A stretch of DNA of 20,070 bases from GCA-003244245 sp035463315. Its GTDB lineage: Bacteria; Actinomycetota; Actinomycetes; Mycobacteriales; Pseudonocardiaceae. The stretch's first letter is position 1. Each line of letters starts with the position of its first letter. Shown here in pieces: positions 1-7,970 of the stretch. A program made the position numbers and the translations under genes. The stretch spans positions 1-20,070 of the forward strand of contig DATHTJ010000093.1 of the NCBI GenBank assembly GCA_035463315.1, read 5' to 3'. Below the pieces are notes generated by a model. That model did not search any database and was not told the origin of the DNA. It was given only the letters and a program-made list of their open reading frames with translations.

Positions 1-3
1 CAA

Positions 4-121
4 GTTACGGCGGCCATAGCGGAGGGGAAACGCCCGGACCCATTCCGAACCCGGAAGCTAAGCCCTCCAGCGCCGATGGTACTGCACCCGCCAGGGTGTG
101 GGAGAGTAGGACACCGCCGAA
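4..121 (+). rRNA. rrf: 5S ribosomal RNA
   Basis: This is a complete 5S rRNA of about 118 bases. The 5' strand (GTTACGGCGG) pairs with the 3' strand (CCGCCGAAC) to form helix I. The conserved core CCCATTCCGAACCCGGAAGC lies at about 39-58, and the late segment GAGAGTAGGACACCGCCGA is the usual actinobacterial 3' end. The 16S and 23S genes should lie just before the window. The exact ends are uncertain by 1-3 bases. Confidence 0.97.
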
Positions 122-142
122 CACAACCCCCACCACACACAC

Positions 143-176
143 AAGGGGCCCCCACACCACACCCCGGGGGCCCCTT
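143..176 (+). terminator. Intrinsic-type terminator of the rRNA operon
   Basis: A perfect 11-base-pair inverted repeat (AAGGGGCCCCC at 143-153, GGGGGCCCCTT at 166-176) encloses a 12-base loop and starts about 22 bases after the 5S rRNA. It is very GC-rich and ends in only two T residues on the plus strand, as is common in high-GC actinobacteria. Because both arms end in A/T pairs it could also work for transcription from the other side. The remaining stretch to base 293 shows no clear promoter or gene. Confidence 0.85.
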
Positions 177-293
177 AACTCTGCGACACTGAGAGGATCT
201 GCGCCCGTGTCAGTCGGAACGAAGCTGACCGGAGATGCGGATTCCGAAGGTGGAGCGCGATGGCGGCGGGACTCCGGCGTGGACAGGGGCCGA

Positions 294-1043
294 ATGGGGC
301 ATCGAGGTGGCCGACCTGAGGAGGGCGGTCGTGCGCCGTCGCGGCGCCGAGACGATGCCGAGGTACCACGTCCGGAACTTCCCGCAGACGCGGATGTTGG
401 TGAGTTGGACCGGGAGGTCCGCAAGGAATTGTTGACCCTGCCGAAGGGGTTGGCCGACCTCGTCGGGAGCCATCTGGTGGCGGCCGGTCGCGTGCTGGAC
501 GAGGATCCGCAGCTGGCCTTGGCGCACGCCCGGTTCGCCCGTAGCAGAGCGGGTCGGGTCGCCGCAGTCCGGGAGGCCGCGGGCCTTGCCGCTTACCACG
601 CAGGGGAATGGTCGGAGGCGTTAGCGGAGCTTCGCGCCGCGCGCCGGCTAGGCGGCGGTCCGGGGCGCTTGGCGGTGCTGGCCGACTGCGAGCGCGCGCT
701 AGGACGTCCGGATCGTGCCCTGGAGATCGCGCGCAGTCCGGAGGCAGCACAGCTTGGCACTGATGAGGCGGTCGAGCTCCGGATCGTTGCTGCGGGGGCG
801 CGGCGCGACCTTGGCCAGTTCGACGCCGCGGTGGTCGCACTGCAGGGGCCGGACCTGGAGGTGGCGGGGCCGGAGCCGTGGCGGGCCAGGCTGCGCTACG
901 CATACGCGGACAACCTGGTGGCCGCCGGTCGCGAGCAGGAGGCGATCCGCTGGTTTCTGGCCGCTGATGAAGTCGATGCCGAAAACGCCACCGACGCCGC
1001 GCAGCGGGCCATCGAGCTTAGCGAGCGTCTGGAACCAAGATGA
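294..1043 (+). CDS. TPR-repeat protein, Rv1691-like
   Basis: The 249-residue protein has a charged N-terminus rich in Arg, Gly, Asp and Glu (about residues 1-35). A helical repeat region of tetratricopeptide type follows, with paired-helix phrases such as AAYHAGEWSEALAELRAARR and ADNLVAAGREQEAIRWFLAADE. It matches the position and character of M. tuberculosis Rv1691, whose function is not established. TPR folds normally mediate protein-protein contacts. The reading frame is open further upstream, so the start is uncertain. ATG 294 has AGGGG four bases before it; GTG 207 has GAGAGG ten bases before it and would add 29 residues; GTG 279 is also possible. The stop overlaps the next start by four bases (ATGA), so it is probably co-translated with the phosphatase gene. 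It is the first gene after the rRNA terminator. Confidence 0.8.
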   Translation: MGHRGGRPEEGGRAPSRRRDDAEVPRPELPADADVGELDREVRKELLTLPKGLADLVGSHLVAAGRVLDEDPQLALAHARFARSRAGRVAAVREAAGLAAYHAGEWSEALAELRAARRLGGGPGRLAVLADCERALGRPDRALEIARSPEAAQLGTDEAVELRIVAAGARRDLGQFDAAVVALQGPDLEVAGPEPWRARLRYAYADNLVAAGREQEAIRWFLAADEVDAENATDAAQRAIELSERLEPR

Positions 1044-2053
1044 GTGGTCCGCTGGAGGGCTACGACGCGGTGCTTCTCGACCTCGACGGCACCGTGATCC
1101 GCGGAGCCGAGCCTGTCCCGGGGGCGCTGGATGTGGTCAATGAGCTGCGCCAGGCCGGAAGGTCGGTGCAGTTCATCACCAACAATGCAGCGCGGGCGCC
1201 CGACGAGATTGCCGAGCACCTCACCGCGCTGGGTGTCCGGACCGTTGCGGATGAGGTCGTCACTAGTGGCCAGGCCGCGGTGGCCATGCTGGCGGCGCGG
1301 CTGCCGGCGGGCGCTGCGGTCCTGGTCGTCGGCTCCGAGGCGCTGGTCGCTGCGGTGCGGTCGGCCGAGTTCCGGGCGGTGACCGCGGCGTCCGAGCAGC
1401 CGGCCGCGGTCGTGCAGGGCCATTCCCCGGAGACCGGGTGGGCCCGGCTGGCCGAGGCGTGCCTGGCGATCCGCTGCGGCGCGGTGTGGATCGCCTGCAA
1501 CATCGATCGCACGCTGCCCACCGAACGGGGCTTGTTACCCGGCAACGGTGCCATGGTGGCGGCGTTGCAGGCCGCCACCGACCGGGAACCCATGGTGGCC
1601 GGCAAGCCGGCCCGCTCACTGCTCGACACGGCCGTGGACCGCACCGGTGCGCAGCGGCCGCTGGTAGTCGGCGATCGACTGGAGACCGACATCGCCGGGG
1701 CTCGTGCTGCCGGACTGGACTCGCTGCTGGTCCTGTCCGGCGTCGCCGACGCCGTCGCGCTGCTCACCGCGCCACCGGAGCAGCGGCCAGTTCACCTCGG
1801 CGCGGACCTGCGGGTGCTGCGCGGATCCCTCGACAAGACCCGGATCCAGGCGCGGCCCGGCTGGCGCGTCGACTCGGCCGACGGCACCCTGCTGCTGCAC
1901 CACGACGGGACCGTCGGCGACCCTCTCGACGCGTTGCGGACGCTGTGCGCCGCCTGGTGGGCTGAGCATGCCGGGCCAGTCGGAGTGCGCGCCTGCGACC
2001 ACACCGCCGCCGCAGCGCTGGTCGCCGTGGGCTTGAGCGAGGCAGCTCGGTAG
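1040..2053 (+). CDS. HAD-superfamily IIA phosphatase (Rv1692-like, probable glycerol 3-phosphate phosphatase)
   Basis: This 337-residue cytoplasmic phosphatase of the NagD-like HAD subfamily shows all four HAD motifs: DLDGT at 14-18 (nucleophile D14, acid/base D16), FITNN at 45-49, the motif III lysine K189 in AGKP, and GDRLETD at 211-217 with metal-binding D212 and D217. The phrase TERGLLPGNGAMVAAL (161-176) is typical of NagD-type enzymes. About 85 residues follow the HAD core, as in Rv1692, which also has a C-terminal extra domain. Rv1692 is reported to dephosphorylate glycerol 3-phosphate in glycerophospholipid recycling, and that activity is inferred here from family and synteny. ATG 1040 overlaps the upstream stop by four bases. 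Confidence 0.9.
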   Translation: MSGPLEGYDAVLLDLDGTVIRGAEPVPGALDVVNELRQAGRSVQFITNNAARAPDEIAEHLTALGVRTVADEVVTSGQAAVAMLAARLPAGAAVLVVGSEALVAAVRSAEFRAVTAASEQPAAVVQGHSPETGWARLAEACLAIRCGAVWIACNIDRTLPTERGLLPGNGAMVAALQAATDREPMVAGKPARSLLDTAVDRTGAQRPLVVGDRLETDIAGARAAGLDSLLVLSGVADAVALLTAPPEQRPVHLGADLRVLRGSLDKTRIQARPGWRVDSADGTLLLHHDGTVGDPLDALRTLCAAWWAEHAGPVGVRACDHTAAAALVAVGLSEAAR

Positions 2054-2090
2054 CGTGGCAGGGACCCAAGCGGCCGAGGAGACCAGCTAC

Positions 2091-2246
2091 ATGACGTCCC
2101 AGCCACCCCCCCCTGATACCGGCATTGCCGACGCGCTCACCAGCCTGCAGGATCTTGACGAGCTGCCGACCGCGGAGCACGTGGCGCGGTTCAACGCCGT
2201 ACACGACTCGCTCACCGCAGCTCTGTCCAGCATCGACGAGGTCTAG
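2091..2246 (+). CDS. Small conserved actinobacterial protein, Rv1693-like
   Basis: This short acidic protein of 51 residues has no recognised domain. After a Pro-rich start it is predicted mostly helical, with phrases such as ADALTSLQDLDEL and FNAVHDSLTAALSSIDEV. A small uncharacterised gene (Rv1693) sits at the same place between the HAD phosphatase and tlyA in mycobacteria, which supports it being real. ATG 2091 is chosen because GAGGAG lies nine bases upstream; GTG 2055 would add 12 residues. The stop codon is immediately followed by the GTG of tlyA, so the two are probably translated together. Function unknown. Confidence 0.75.
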   Translation: MTSQPPPPDTGIADALTSLQDLDELPTAEHVARFNAVHDSLTAALSSIDEV

Positions 2247-3062
2247 GTGGCCCGCAGGGCCCGGCTCGATGCAGAGCTGGTACGGCGAGGTCTGGCCCGA
2301 TCTCGCGACCACGCCGCTGAGCTTGTCGCGCAGCGTCGGGTCCAGGTCCAGGGGATGACCGCTACCAAGCCGGCTACCGGCGTCGACGCGGACACCCCGC
2401 TGCTGGTACGGGCGAAGGAGACCGAACCCGAGTGGGTGTCGCGAGGCGCTCGAAAGCTTCTCGGTGCACTGGACAACCTGATCACCGGGGGTCCGGTCGT
2501 GGTGGGGCGGCGCTGCCTGGACGCCGGCGCGTCCACCGGCGGCTTTACCGAGGTATTGCTGCACCGCGGGGCCCGTGAGGTGGTTGCGGTCGACGTCGGA
2601 TACGGGCAGCTCGCCTGGTCGTTGCGCACTGATCAGCGGGTCCGGGTGCAGGACCGAACGAACGTGCGGACACTGCAGCCGGAGGACATCGGCGGCGCCG
2701 TCGATCTGACCGTGGCCGACTTGTCGTTCATCTCGCTGCGCCTGGTGCTGCCGGCCCTGGTCGGATGCACCACGTCAGAGGGCGACCTGCTGCCGATGGT
2801 CAAGCCCCAGTTCGAGGTCGGCCGCGAACGTCTGGGCGCCGGCGGTGTGGTCCGTGACCCGGTCTTGCGCGCGCAGGCCATGCTGGACGTGGTGGCAGTC
2901 GCGGTCGACCTCGGGCTCTACCTGGTCGACGCCATCGCGAGCCCACTGCCAGGACCGTCCGGCAACGTCGAGTACTTCCTGTGGCTGCGCCGCGGTCCGG
3001 CCGATTCGCGGCGCCGCGCCGAGGAATTGGTGCACGCCGCTGTCCAGGAGGGCCCGCAATGA
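2247..3062 (+). CDS. tlyA: TlyA, 16S/23S rRNA 2'-O-methyltransferase
   Basis: This 271-residue protein has an N-terminal S4 RNA-binding domain (about 3-60) and a C-terminal FtsJ/RrmJ-type Rossmann methyltransferase domain. The S-adenosylmethionine loop LDAGASTGGF is at 91-100, and VADLSFISL, KPQFEVG and the terminal SPLPGPSGNVEYFLWL block are highly similar to M. tuberculosis TlyA. The family methylates 16S C1409 and 23S C1920 (E. coli numbering), and this modification underlies sensitivity to capreomycin and viomycin. The domain linker reads PEWV at 61-64, where the mycobacterial protein has an RXWV motif. GTG 2247 directly follows the preceding stop, with GAGG a few bases upstream. The stop overlaps the NAD kinase start. 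Confidence 0.95.
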   Translation: MARRARLDAELVRRGLARSRDHAAELVAQRRVQVQGMTATKPATGVDADTPLLVRAKETEPEWVSRGARKLLGALDNLITGGPVVVGRRCLDAGASTGGFTEVLLHRGAREVVAVDVGYGQLAWSLRTDQRVRVQDRTNVRTLQPEDIGGAVDLTVADLSFISLRLVLPALVGCTTSEGDLLPMVKPQFEVGRERLGAGGVVRDPVLRAQAMLDVVAVAVDLGLYLVDAIASPLPGPSGNVEYFLWLRRGPADSRRRAEELVHAAVQEGPQ

Positions 3063-3958
3063 GTTGTGGACGTGAGGTCCTGCTCGTGTTGCACACCGGG
3101 CACCCAGAGAACCTGCGCACCGCTGAGAAGGTCGCACACCGGCTGGCCACAGCGGGGGTCGGGTTGCGGGTGCTCGCCGAGGAGGCCACGCATCTCGATC
3201 CCGCGCTGCGCGACCACGAGGTGCCCACCAATCCGGACGCTGCCGCGGGCGCGGATCTCGTGGTGGTACTCGGCGGCGACGGCACCCTGCTGCGGGCCGC
3301 CGAACTGGCCCGGCCGTGCGGCGTCCCGCTGCTCGGCGTGAACCTAGGCAGAGTCGGCTTCCTCGCCGAGGCCGATCTGGACTCACTCGATGAGGCAATG
3401 CGCGCCATCGTCGCCGGAAACTACCTCGTCGATGAGCGGATGACCGTCGACGTCACCGCCACTCTCAACGGCTCCACGCTGGCCCGGACCTGGGCGCTCA
3501 ACGAGGCCAGCGTCGAGAAGAGCTACCGGGAGCGGATCCTGGAGGTGGTGCTGGAGGTGGACCGCAGGCCGGTCTCCGGGTTCGGCTGTGACGGGGTGCT
3601 CTGTGCTACCCCCACCGGGTCCACCGCCTATGCCTTCTCCGCAGGCGGGCCGCTGGTGTGGCCGGATGTCGACGCGCTCGTCGTGGTCCCCAGCAACGCC
3701 CATGCACTGTTCGCCCGCCCGCTGGTGGTGTCGCCGGACTCGGTGGTGGCCATCGAGACCGATCCGCACGGGCATGCCGCGGTGCTGTGCTGCGATGGGC
3801 GGCGGACCTTCGAGCTGCCGGCGGGCGCTCGGGTCGAGGTGATCCGTGGTGCCACGCCGATCCGGCTGGTGCGCCTGCACGATTGCCCGTTCACTGACCG
3901 GTTGGTGCGCAAATTCGAGCTGCCGGTGCAGGGTTGGCGGGGTCCCCGGCCGGGCTGA
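3059..3958 (+). CDS. nadK: ATP/polyphosphate NAD kinase
   Basis: This 299-residue NAD kinase makes NADP from NAD in the cytoplasm. It carries the catalytic GGDGT motif at 72-76 (D74), the conserved NE pair at 148-149, and the glycine-rich TPTGSTAY motif at 184-191 that shapes the NAD site. Length and motifs match M. tuberculosis PpnK (Rv1695), which can use polyphosphate as well as ATP; the phosphate donor cannot be told from sequence. ATG 3059 overlaps the tlyA stop by four bases and places the first beta strand (REVLLVLHTG) in the usual position. A 35-base gap separates it from recN. Confidence 0.95.
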   Translation: MSCGREVLLVLHTGHPENLRTAEKVAHRLATAGVGLRVLAEEATHLDPALRDHEVPTNPDAAAGADLVVVLGGDGTLLRAAELARPCGVPLLGVNLGRVGFLAEADLDSLDEAMRAIVAGNYLVDERMTVDVTATLNGSTLARTWALNEASVEKSYRERILEVVLEVDRRPVSGFGCDGVLCATPTGSTAYAFSAGGPLVWPDVDALVVVPSNAHALFARPLVVSPDSVVAIETDPHGHAAVLCCDGRRTFELPAGARVEVIRGATPIRLVRLHDCPFTDRLVRKFELPVQGWRGPRPG

Positions 3959-3980
3959 CCGGTTACCTGGCGCGGCGCGC

Positions 3981-3986
3981 TAGGGT
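3981..3986 (+). promoter_or_regulatory. Possible -10 element for a leaderless recN transcript
   Basis: TAGGGT fits the actinobacterial -10 pattern TANNNT and ends seven bases before GTG 3994, the preferred recN start. A transcript from it would begin at or next to the start codon. No good -35 hexamer is visible (nearest CTGACC at 3955-3960, about 20 bases away), and no LexA-type palindrome is seen. The gene has no convincing ribosome binding site, which is consistent with a leaderless message. Confidence 0.35.
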
Positions 3987-3993
3987 GCGGTCC

Positions 3994-5757
3994 GTGCTCA
4001 CCGAGATGCGCATCGAGGGCCTCGGTGTGATCGATGAGGCCACCCTGGACCTGCACCCCGGTCTGACCGTGGTGACCGGTGAGACCGGAGCGGGCAAGAC
4101 GATGGTGGTCACCGGCCTGCACCTGCTCGCCGGCGGGCGGGCCGACGCCTCCCGGGTCCGCCGCGGCGCCGACCGGGCCATCGTGGAGGGCCGCTTCCGG
4201 CCAGCCGAGGGCAGCGCGGCAGCGGCCCTGGCGGGTGAGGTGGGCGCCCGGACCGATGAGGACGGCAGCCTGATCGCCAGCCGCACCCTCACCGCGGACG
4301 GCCGCTCCCGGGCCTACCTGGGTGGTCGCTCGGTCCCGGCCGGGGTGCTTGCCGACCTGGCCGATGGCATGCTCGCGGTCCACGGTCAGAACGACCAGCT
4401 GCGGCTGCTGCGGCCCGGCGAGCAGCGGGCCGTGCTGGATCGCTTCGCTGGCGACGGGGTGTCCGGGCCGCTGGACGCCTACCGCCGCGTTCGGCAGGAG
4501 TGGCTGCGCTGCTGCGCCGAGCTCACCACGCGGCGGGATCATTCTCGGGAGCTGGCCAGGGAAGCCGACCTGCTCGGCCACGGCCTCGCTGAGATCACCG
4601 CCATCGACCCGCAGCCCGGGGAGGATGGCGCCTTGCTGGCCGAGGCTCGGCGGCTTGCCGACGCCGATCAGCTGCGGGAGACCGCCGCCATCGCGCAGTC
4701 CGCGATCAGTGGCGCGCCGGACCCCGACCCCGACCAGCCGGGCGCGATCGGTCTGGTCGGGGAGGCCCGCCGTCGCTTGCAGACGGCGGAGGATCCTGAG
4801 CTGCAGGCGCTGGCCTCGCGGCTGGGGGAGGCCGCGGCGCTGCTCGGTGACGTCGGCGCCGGGCTCGGTGGCTACCTCGAGGCCCTGGACGCCGACCCGA
4901 CCCGGCTGGAGCAGGTGCTGGCCCGGCAGGCCGAGCTCAAGCGGCTCACCCGCAAGTACGCCGCCGACGTCGACGGTGTGCTGGCCTGGGCTCGCCACGC
5001 CCGCCAGCGCCTGGCTAGCCTGGACACCTCCGAAGCGGCCATTGCGACGCTGGCGGCCCAGCGCGACGAGCTGGCCCACGAGCTGGCCCGGCATGCCAGC
5101 GCCCTCACCGCGGCGAGGGCTGCCGCGGCCCGGGACCTCGGGGACGCCGTCACCGCCGAGCTTGCGGCGCTGGCGATGGGCCAGGCCCAGCTGTCCGTGG
5201 CGGTCTGCCCGGCGCTGGCCGGAGACGGCGACGCGGCCGGACTCACCGTTGCTGGGGCGCGGCTGCGGGCCGGGCCGGAGGGCACCGACGAGGTGGAGCT
5301 GCACCTGGCACCGCACCCCGGCGCGGGGGCGCTGCCGGTGCACAAGGGCGCCTCCGGGGGCGAGCTGTCCCGGGTGATGCTGGCGCTGGAGGTCGTGCTC
5401 GCCGACGCCGACCCGGTACCGACGATGGTCTTCGACGAGGTCGACGCCGGGGTCGGCGGACGCGCCGCAGTCGAGATCGGGCGGCGCCTGGCCCGGCTGG
5501 CCCGCAGCCACCAGGTCGTGGTCGTCACCCACCTGCCACAGGTTGCCGCCTATGCCGACCGGCACCTTGTGGTGGACAAGGCGACCTATGCCACCGGGCT
5601 GACCAGCAGCGGGATCCGAGAACTCGACGGGGTGGCCCGGGTCAGCGAGCTGGCCAGGATGCTGGCCGGACTGGATGACACCGATACCGGGCGCGCGCAC
5701 GCCGAAGAGTTGCTGGCCGCCGCCCTGGCTGACAAGAGCCGGCTCGTGAGGGCGTAA
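3994..5757 (+). CDS. recN: RecN, SMC-like DNA double-strand break repair ATPase
   Basis: RecN is an SMC-family ATPase that acts early in recombinational repair of double-strand breaks. The 587-residue product has the split ABC ATPase: Walker A GETGAGKT at 29-36, a long helical middle, the signature SGGE at 454-457, and Walker B ending in VFDEVDAGVGG with D481 and E482. HGQNDQLRLL and VTHLPQVAAYAD are also typical RecN phrases. GTG 3994 is chosen because the protein then begins VLTEMRIEGLG, aligning with mycobacterial MLTEIRIESLG; ATG 4006 is the alternative. The central arms are short, as normal for RecN compared with SMC. Confidence 0.95.
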   Translation: MLTEMRIEGLGVIDEATLDLHPGLTVVTGETGAGKTMVVTGLHLLAGGRADASRVRRGADRAIVEGRFRPAEGSAAAALAGEVGARTDEDGSLIASRTLTADGRSRAYLGGRSVPAGVLADLADGMLAVHGQNDQLRLLRPGEQRAVLDRFAGDGVSGPLDAYRRVRQEWLRCCAELTTRRDHSRELAREADLLGHGLAEITAIDPQPGEDGALLAEARRLADADQLRETAAIAQSAISGAPDPDPDQPGAIGLVGEARRRLQTAEDPELQALASRLGEAAALLGDVGAGLGGYLEALDADPTRLEQVLARQAELKRLTRKYAADVDGVLAWARHARQRLASLDTSEAAIATLAAQRDELAHELARHASALTAARAAAARDLGDAVTAELAALAMGQAQLSVAVCPALAGDGDAAGLTVAGARLRAGPEGTDEVELHLAPHPGAGALPVHKGASGGELSRVMLALEVVLADADPVPTMVFDEVDAGVGGRAAVEIGRRLARLARSHQVVVVTHLPQVAAYADRHLVVDKATYATGLTSSGIRELDGVARVSELARMLAGLDDTDTGRAHAEELLAAALADKSRLVRA

Positions 5758-5761
5758 CAGT

Positions 5762-5785
5762 GTGATGGCACTCAATGCCACTCAC
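5762..5785 (+). promoter_or_regulatory. Imperfect inverted repeat between recN and steA
   Basis: GTGATGGCA and TGCCACTCAC form an inverted repeat (core TGGCA at 5766-5770, TGCCA at 5776-5780, five-base spacer, outer GTGA/TCAC with one bulged base). It lies in the 88-base gap before steA and is a candidate operator or small hairpin. It does not match CIRCE or a LexA box. It may be chance. Confidence 0.3.
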
Positions 5786-5845
5786 GGGCAAGCGCCCCGG
5801 CGCGCCTCCCCGGTCAGCGACGCGGATTTTGCCACCATCAGCGGC

Positions 5846-7024
5846 ATGAAAATCTCCGGCCTGCTCAACCGATCCGGCCGTGAGCTGCCCGGCGTGACCG
5901 GGTTGGCCAGGACGGACCGCCGCACCGACGCGCTGGTGCGGCGCGTCGGCCCCGGCGACATCGCGGTGCTCGACGAGGTCGATCTCGATCGGAGAACCGC
6001 CGATGCACTGGTGGCTGCCGGCGTCGCCGGGGTGGTCAATGCCGCACCGTCGATCTCCGGCCGGTTCCCGAACCTGGGTCCTGAGATCCTCGTGGCAGCG
6101 GGCATCGTCCTGCTCGACGGGGTCGGTGCAGAGGCGATGCGGATCAAGGACGGCACCCGGTTGCGGCTGCACGAGGGCCGGGTGTACGTCGGGGACACCG
6201 AGCTTGCCCGCGGCACCGAGCAGACCGCCGACTCGATCGCCGACCTGATGATCGAGGCCAAGTCTGGGCTGTCCACCCAGCTCGAGGCGTTCTCCGCCAA
6301 CACCATCGAGTTCCTCAGGCACGAGCGTGCCCTGATCATCGACCGGGTTGGCGTGCCCGACGTTGCGGTCCCGATCGACGGCCGGGAGGTGCTGGTGGTG
6401 GCTGCGGGCTACAACCACACCGCCGACTTGGCCGCGCTCAAGCACTTCATCCACGAGTACCACCCGGTATTGATCGGCGTCGAGGCGGGTGCCGATGCAC
6501 TGCACGCCGCCGGGCATCGGCCGCATCTGATCGTCGGCGATCCGCGCCAGATCAACACCGACACGCTCAAATCGGCCGACGAGGTCGTGGTACCCGCCCA
6601 GCCTGATGGCTTTGCCCCGGGGCTCGAGCGGATCCAGGACCTCGGGATCGGCGCGGTGACCTTTCCTGCAATGAGCAACCCAGAGGATCTTGCGCTGTTG
6701 CTGGCCGAGGCACACGGCGCCACGCTCGTGATCACCGTCGGGTTCCAGGCCACCCTGCACGAGTTCCTCGATCGGGGTCGGTCGGGATCCAACCCGTCCA
6801 CCTTTCTCACCCGGCTGAGGTTGGGCAGCAAGCTTGTCGACGGCCGTGCTGTCGCCGCCTTGTATCGCAGCCGGGTATCGACCGGGGCAGTGCTGCTCAT
6901 CGTGCTCGCCGCCCTTCTCGCGGTGGCTGCGGCGCTGCTGGTCTCCAACATCGGCGGCGCCTACGGCGTCCTCGTCAGTGATACCTGGAATGACATCGTC
7001 TCCTGGGCCAAGGGGTGGGGATAG
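5846..7024 (+). CDS. steA: SteA-like cell-division protein with thiamine pyrophosphokinase-like fold and C-terminal membrane helix
   Basis: The 392-residue product matches the Rv1697/SteA family. A large soluble part resembles the thiamine pyrophosphokinase fold (VLVVAAGYNHTADLAALKHF, LIVGDPRQINTD, ERIQDLGIGAVTFPA). The conserved NPSTFLTRLRLGSKLVDGRAVAALYRSR block precedes a single membrane helix (about 345-367) and a short tail. In corynebacteria SteA and SteB act together in cell separation at the septum; this role is inferred here from homology and pairing with the next gene. True pyrophosphokinase activity is not implied. ATG 5846 gives MKISGLL, matching the start of the family; ATG 5762 would add 28 unconserved residues. 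No strong Shine-Dalgarno sequence is visible. The steB start follows after three bases. Confidence 0.88.
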   Translation: MKISGLLNRSGRELPGVTGLARTDRRTDALVRRVGPGDIAVLDEVDLDRRTADALVAAGVAGVVNAAPSISGRFPNLGPEILVAAGIVLLDGVGAEAMRIKDGTRLRLHEGRVYVGDTELARGTEQTADSIADLMIEAKSGLSTQLEAFSANTIEFLRHERALIIDRVGVPDVAVPIDGREVLVVAAGYNHTADLAALKHFIHEYHPVLIGVEAGADALHAAGHRPHLIVGDPRQINTDTLKSADEVVVPAQPDGFAPGLERIQDLGIGAVTFPAMSNPEDLALLLAEAHGATLVITVGFQATLHEFLDRGRSGSNPSTFLTRLRLGSKLVDGRAVAALYRSRVSTGAVLLIVLAALLAVAAALLVSNIGGAYGVLVSDTWNDIVSWAKGWG

Positions 7025-7027
7025 ACC

Positions 7028-7966
7028 GTGATCTCACTGCGGTACCACGTGATCTCCATCGCCGCCGTCTTCCTCGCCTTGGCCCTCGGAGTAGTGCTCG
7101 GGTCCACCGCGATCAGCGACCGGCTGCTGTCCGGGCTCAGCTCCAACCGCGACGAGCTAGGCCGCCAGGTGAGCGACCTGCAGGCGCAGAGCAACGAGCT
7201 GCGTGCCCGGTTGGCCGATGCGAACGTGTTCGGCGCGGCGGTCGCCCCCCGCGCGGTTGCCGGCACCTTGCGTGGCCGCACCGTGGTGCTCGTCACCACC
7301 GCGGACGCCGATCCCGCGGACCGGGACGCCGTGACCGCGCTGCTGGGGAACGCCGGTGCCGCCGTCACCGGTGAGCTGCAGCTGACCCAGGCATTCACCG
7401 ACCCGTCCCGCTCCGATCAGCTCAGCGAACTCACCACCCGCTTGCTCCCGGCCGGGCTACGGCTGCCCACCGCGCCGGACGCCGGGACGTTGGCCGGCGG
7501 GCTGCTCGGCTCGGTGTTGCTGGCCAACCCGCAGAACGGGCAAGCGCAGGCCACTCCGGCGGAGGCCACTGCTGTTCTCGCCGGGCTCGGTGACGGTGGT
7601 TTCGTCCGGGTCGGCCCGCAGGTTCGACCAGCTCAGCTGGTGGTGGTGCTCACCGGAGGTGCAAGCAGTGGCGATGGCAGCGGCGACCGGGCCGGCATCC
7701 TGGCCCGCTTCGCCACCCAGCTGGACCGCTCCGGTGCCGGCGCAGTGCTCGCCGGCAGACCTGGGTCGGCCGAGGGCAACGGTCCGATCGGGGTGGTGCG
7801 AGCGGACACTGCGGCTACCTCGGTGCTGTCCACGGTCGATGACGTCAGCACGGCGGCCGGGCGAGTGGTGACGGTCCTCGCACTGGCGGAGCAGGCGGAG
7901 GGTAGAGCCGGACGGTACGGTACCGGCGGCAACGCGCAGGCCGTGGTTCCCGCGATCCAGGGCTGA
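7028..7966 (+). CDS. steB: SteB/MctB-like membrane-anchored protein (Rv1698 family)
   Basis: This 312-residue protein has one N-terminal membrane helix (about 8-26, IAAVFLALALGVVLGS), a coiled coil (about 37-64, with heptad-like DELGRQVSDLQAQSNELRARL) and an extracytoplasmic domain of roughly 240 residues. It belongs to the family of M. tuberculosis Rv1698 (MctB), linked to copper resistance and once described as an outer-membrane channel. The corynebacterial homologue SteB is a partner of SteA in cell separation. The sequence does not decide between these roles, but the steA-steB pairing favours division. GTG 7028 has GGGGATAG upstream. The segment GTGATCTC recurs 21 bases downstream in the same frame, so a start at 7049 is conceivable. 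A palindrome follows directly. Confidence 0.85.
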   Translation: MISLRYHVISIAAVFLALALGVVLGSTAISDRLLSGLSSNRDELGRQVSDLQAQSNELRARLADANVFGAAVAPRAVAGTLRGRTVVLVTTADADPADRDAVTALLGNAGAAVTGELQLTQAFTDPSRSDQLSELTTRLLPAGLRLPTAPDAGTLAGGLLGSVLLANPQNGQAQATPAEATAVLAGLGDGGFVRVGPQVRPAQLVVVLTGGASSGDGSGDRAGILARFATQLDRSGAGAVLAGRPGSAEGNGPIGVVRADTAATSVLSTVDDVSTAAGRVVTVLALAEQAEGRAGRYGTGGNAQAVVPAIQG

Positions 7967-7970
7967 TCAG

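Noticed and set aside
2033..2056. Promoter TTGAGC / TAGCGT ahead of the 51-residue protein
   Set aside because: The spacing is only 12 bases and the -10 includes the stop codon of the phosphatase gene, so chance is likely.
3628..5781. 717-codon open frame on the minus strand opposite nadK and recN
   Set aside because: Same reason: a codon-bias shadow of recN, with no recognisable motif.
5761..5790. CIRCE (HrcA) operator near GGCACTC
   Set aside because: The matching GAGTGC arm at the required spacing is missing.
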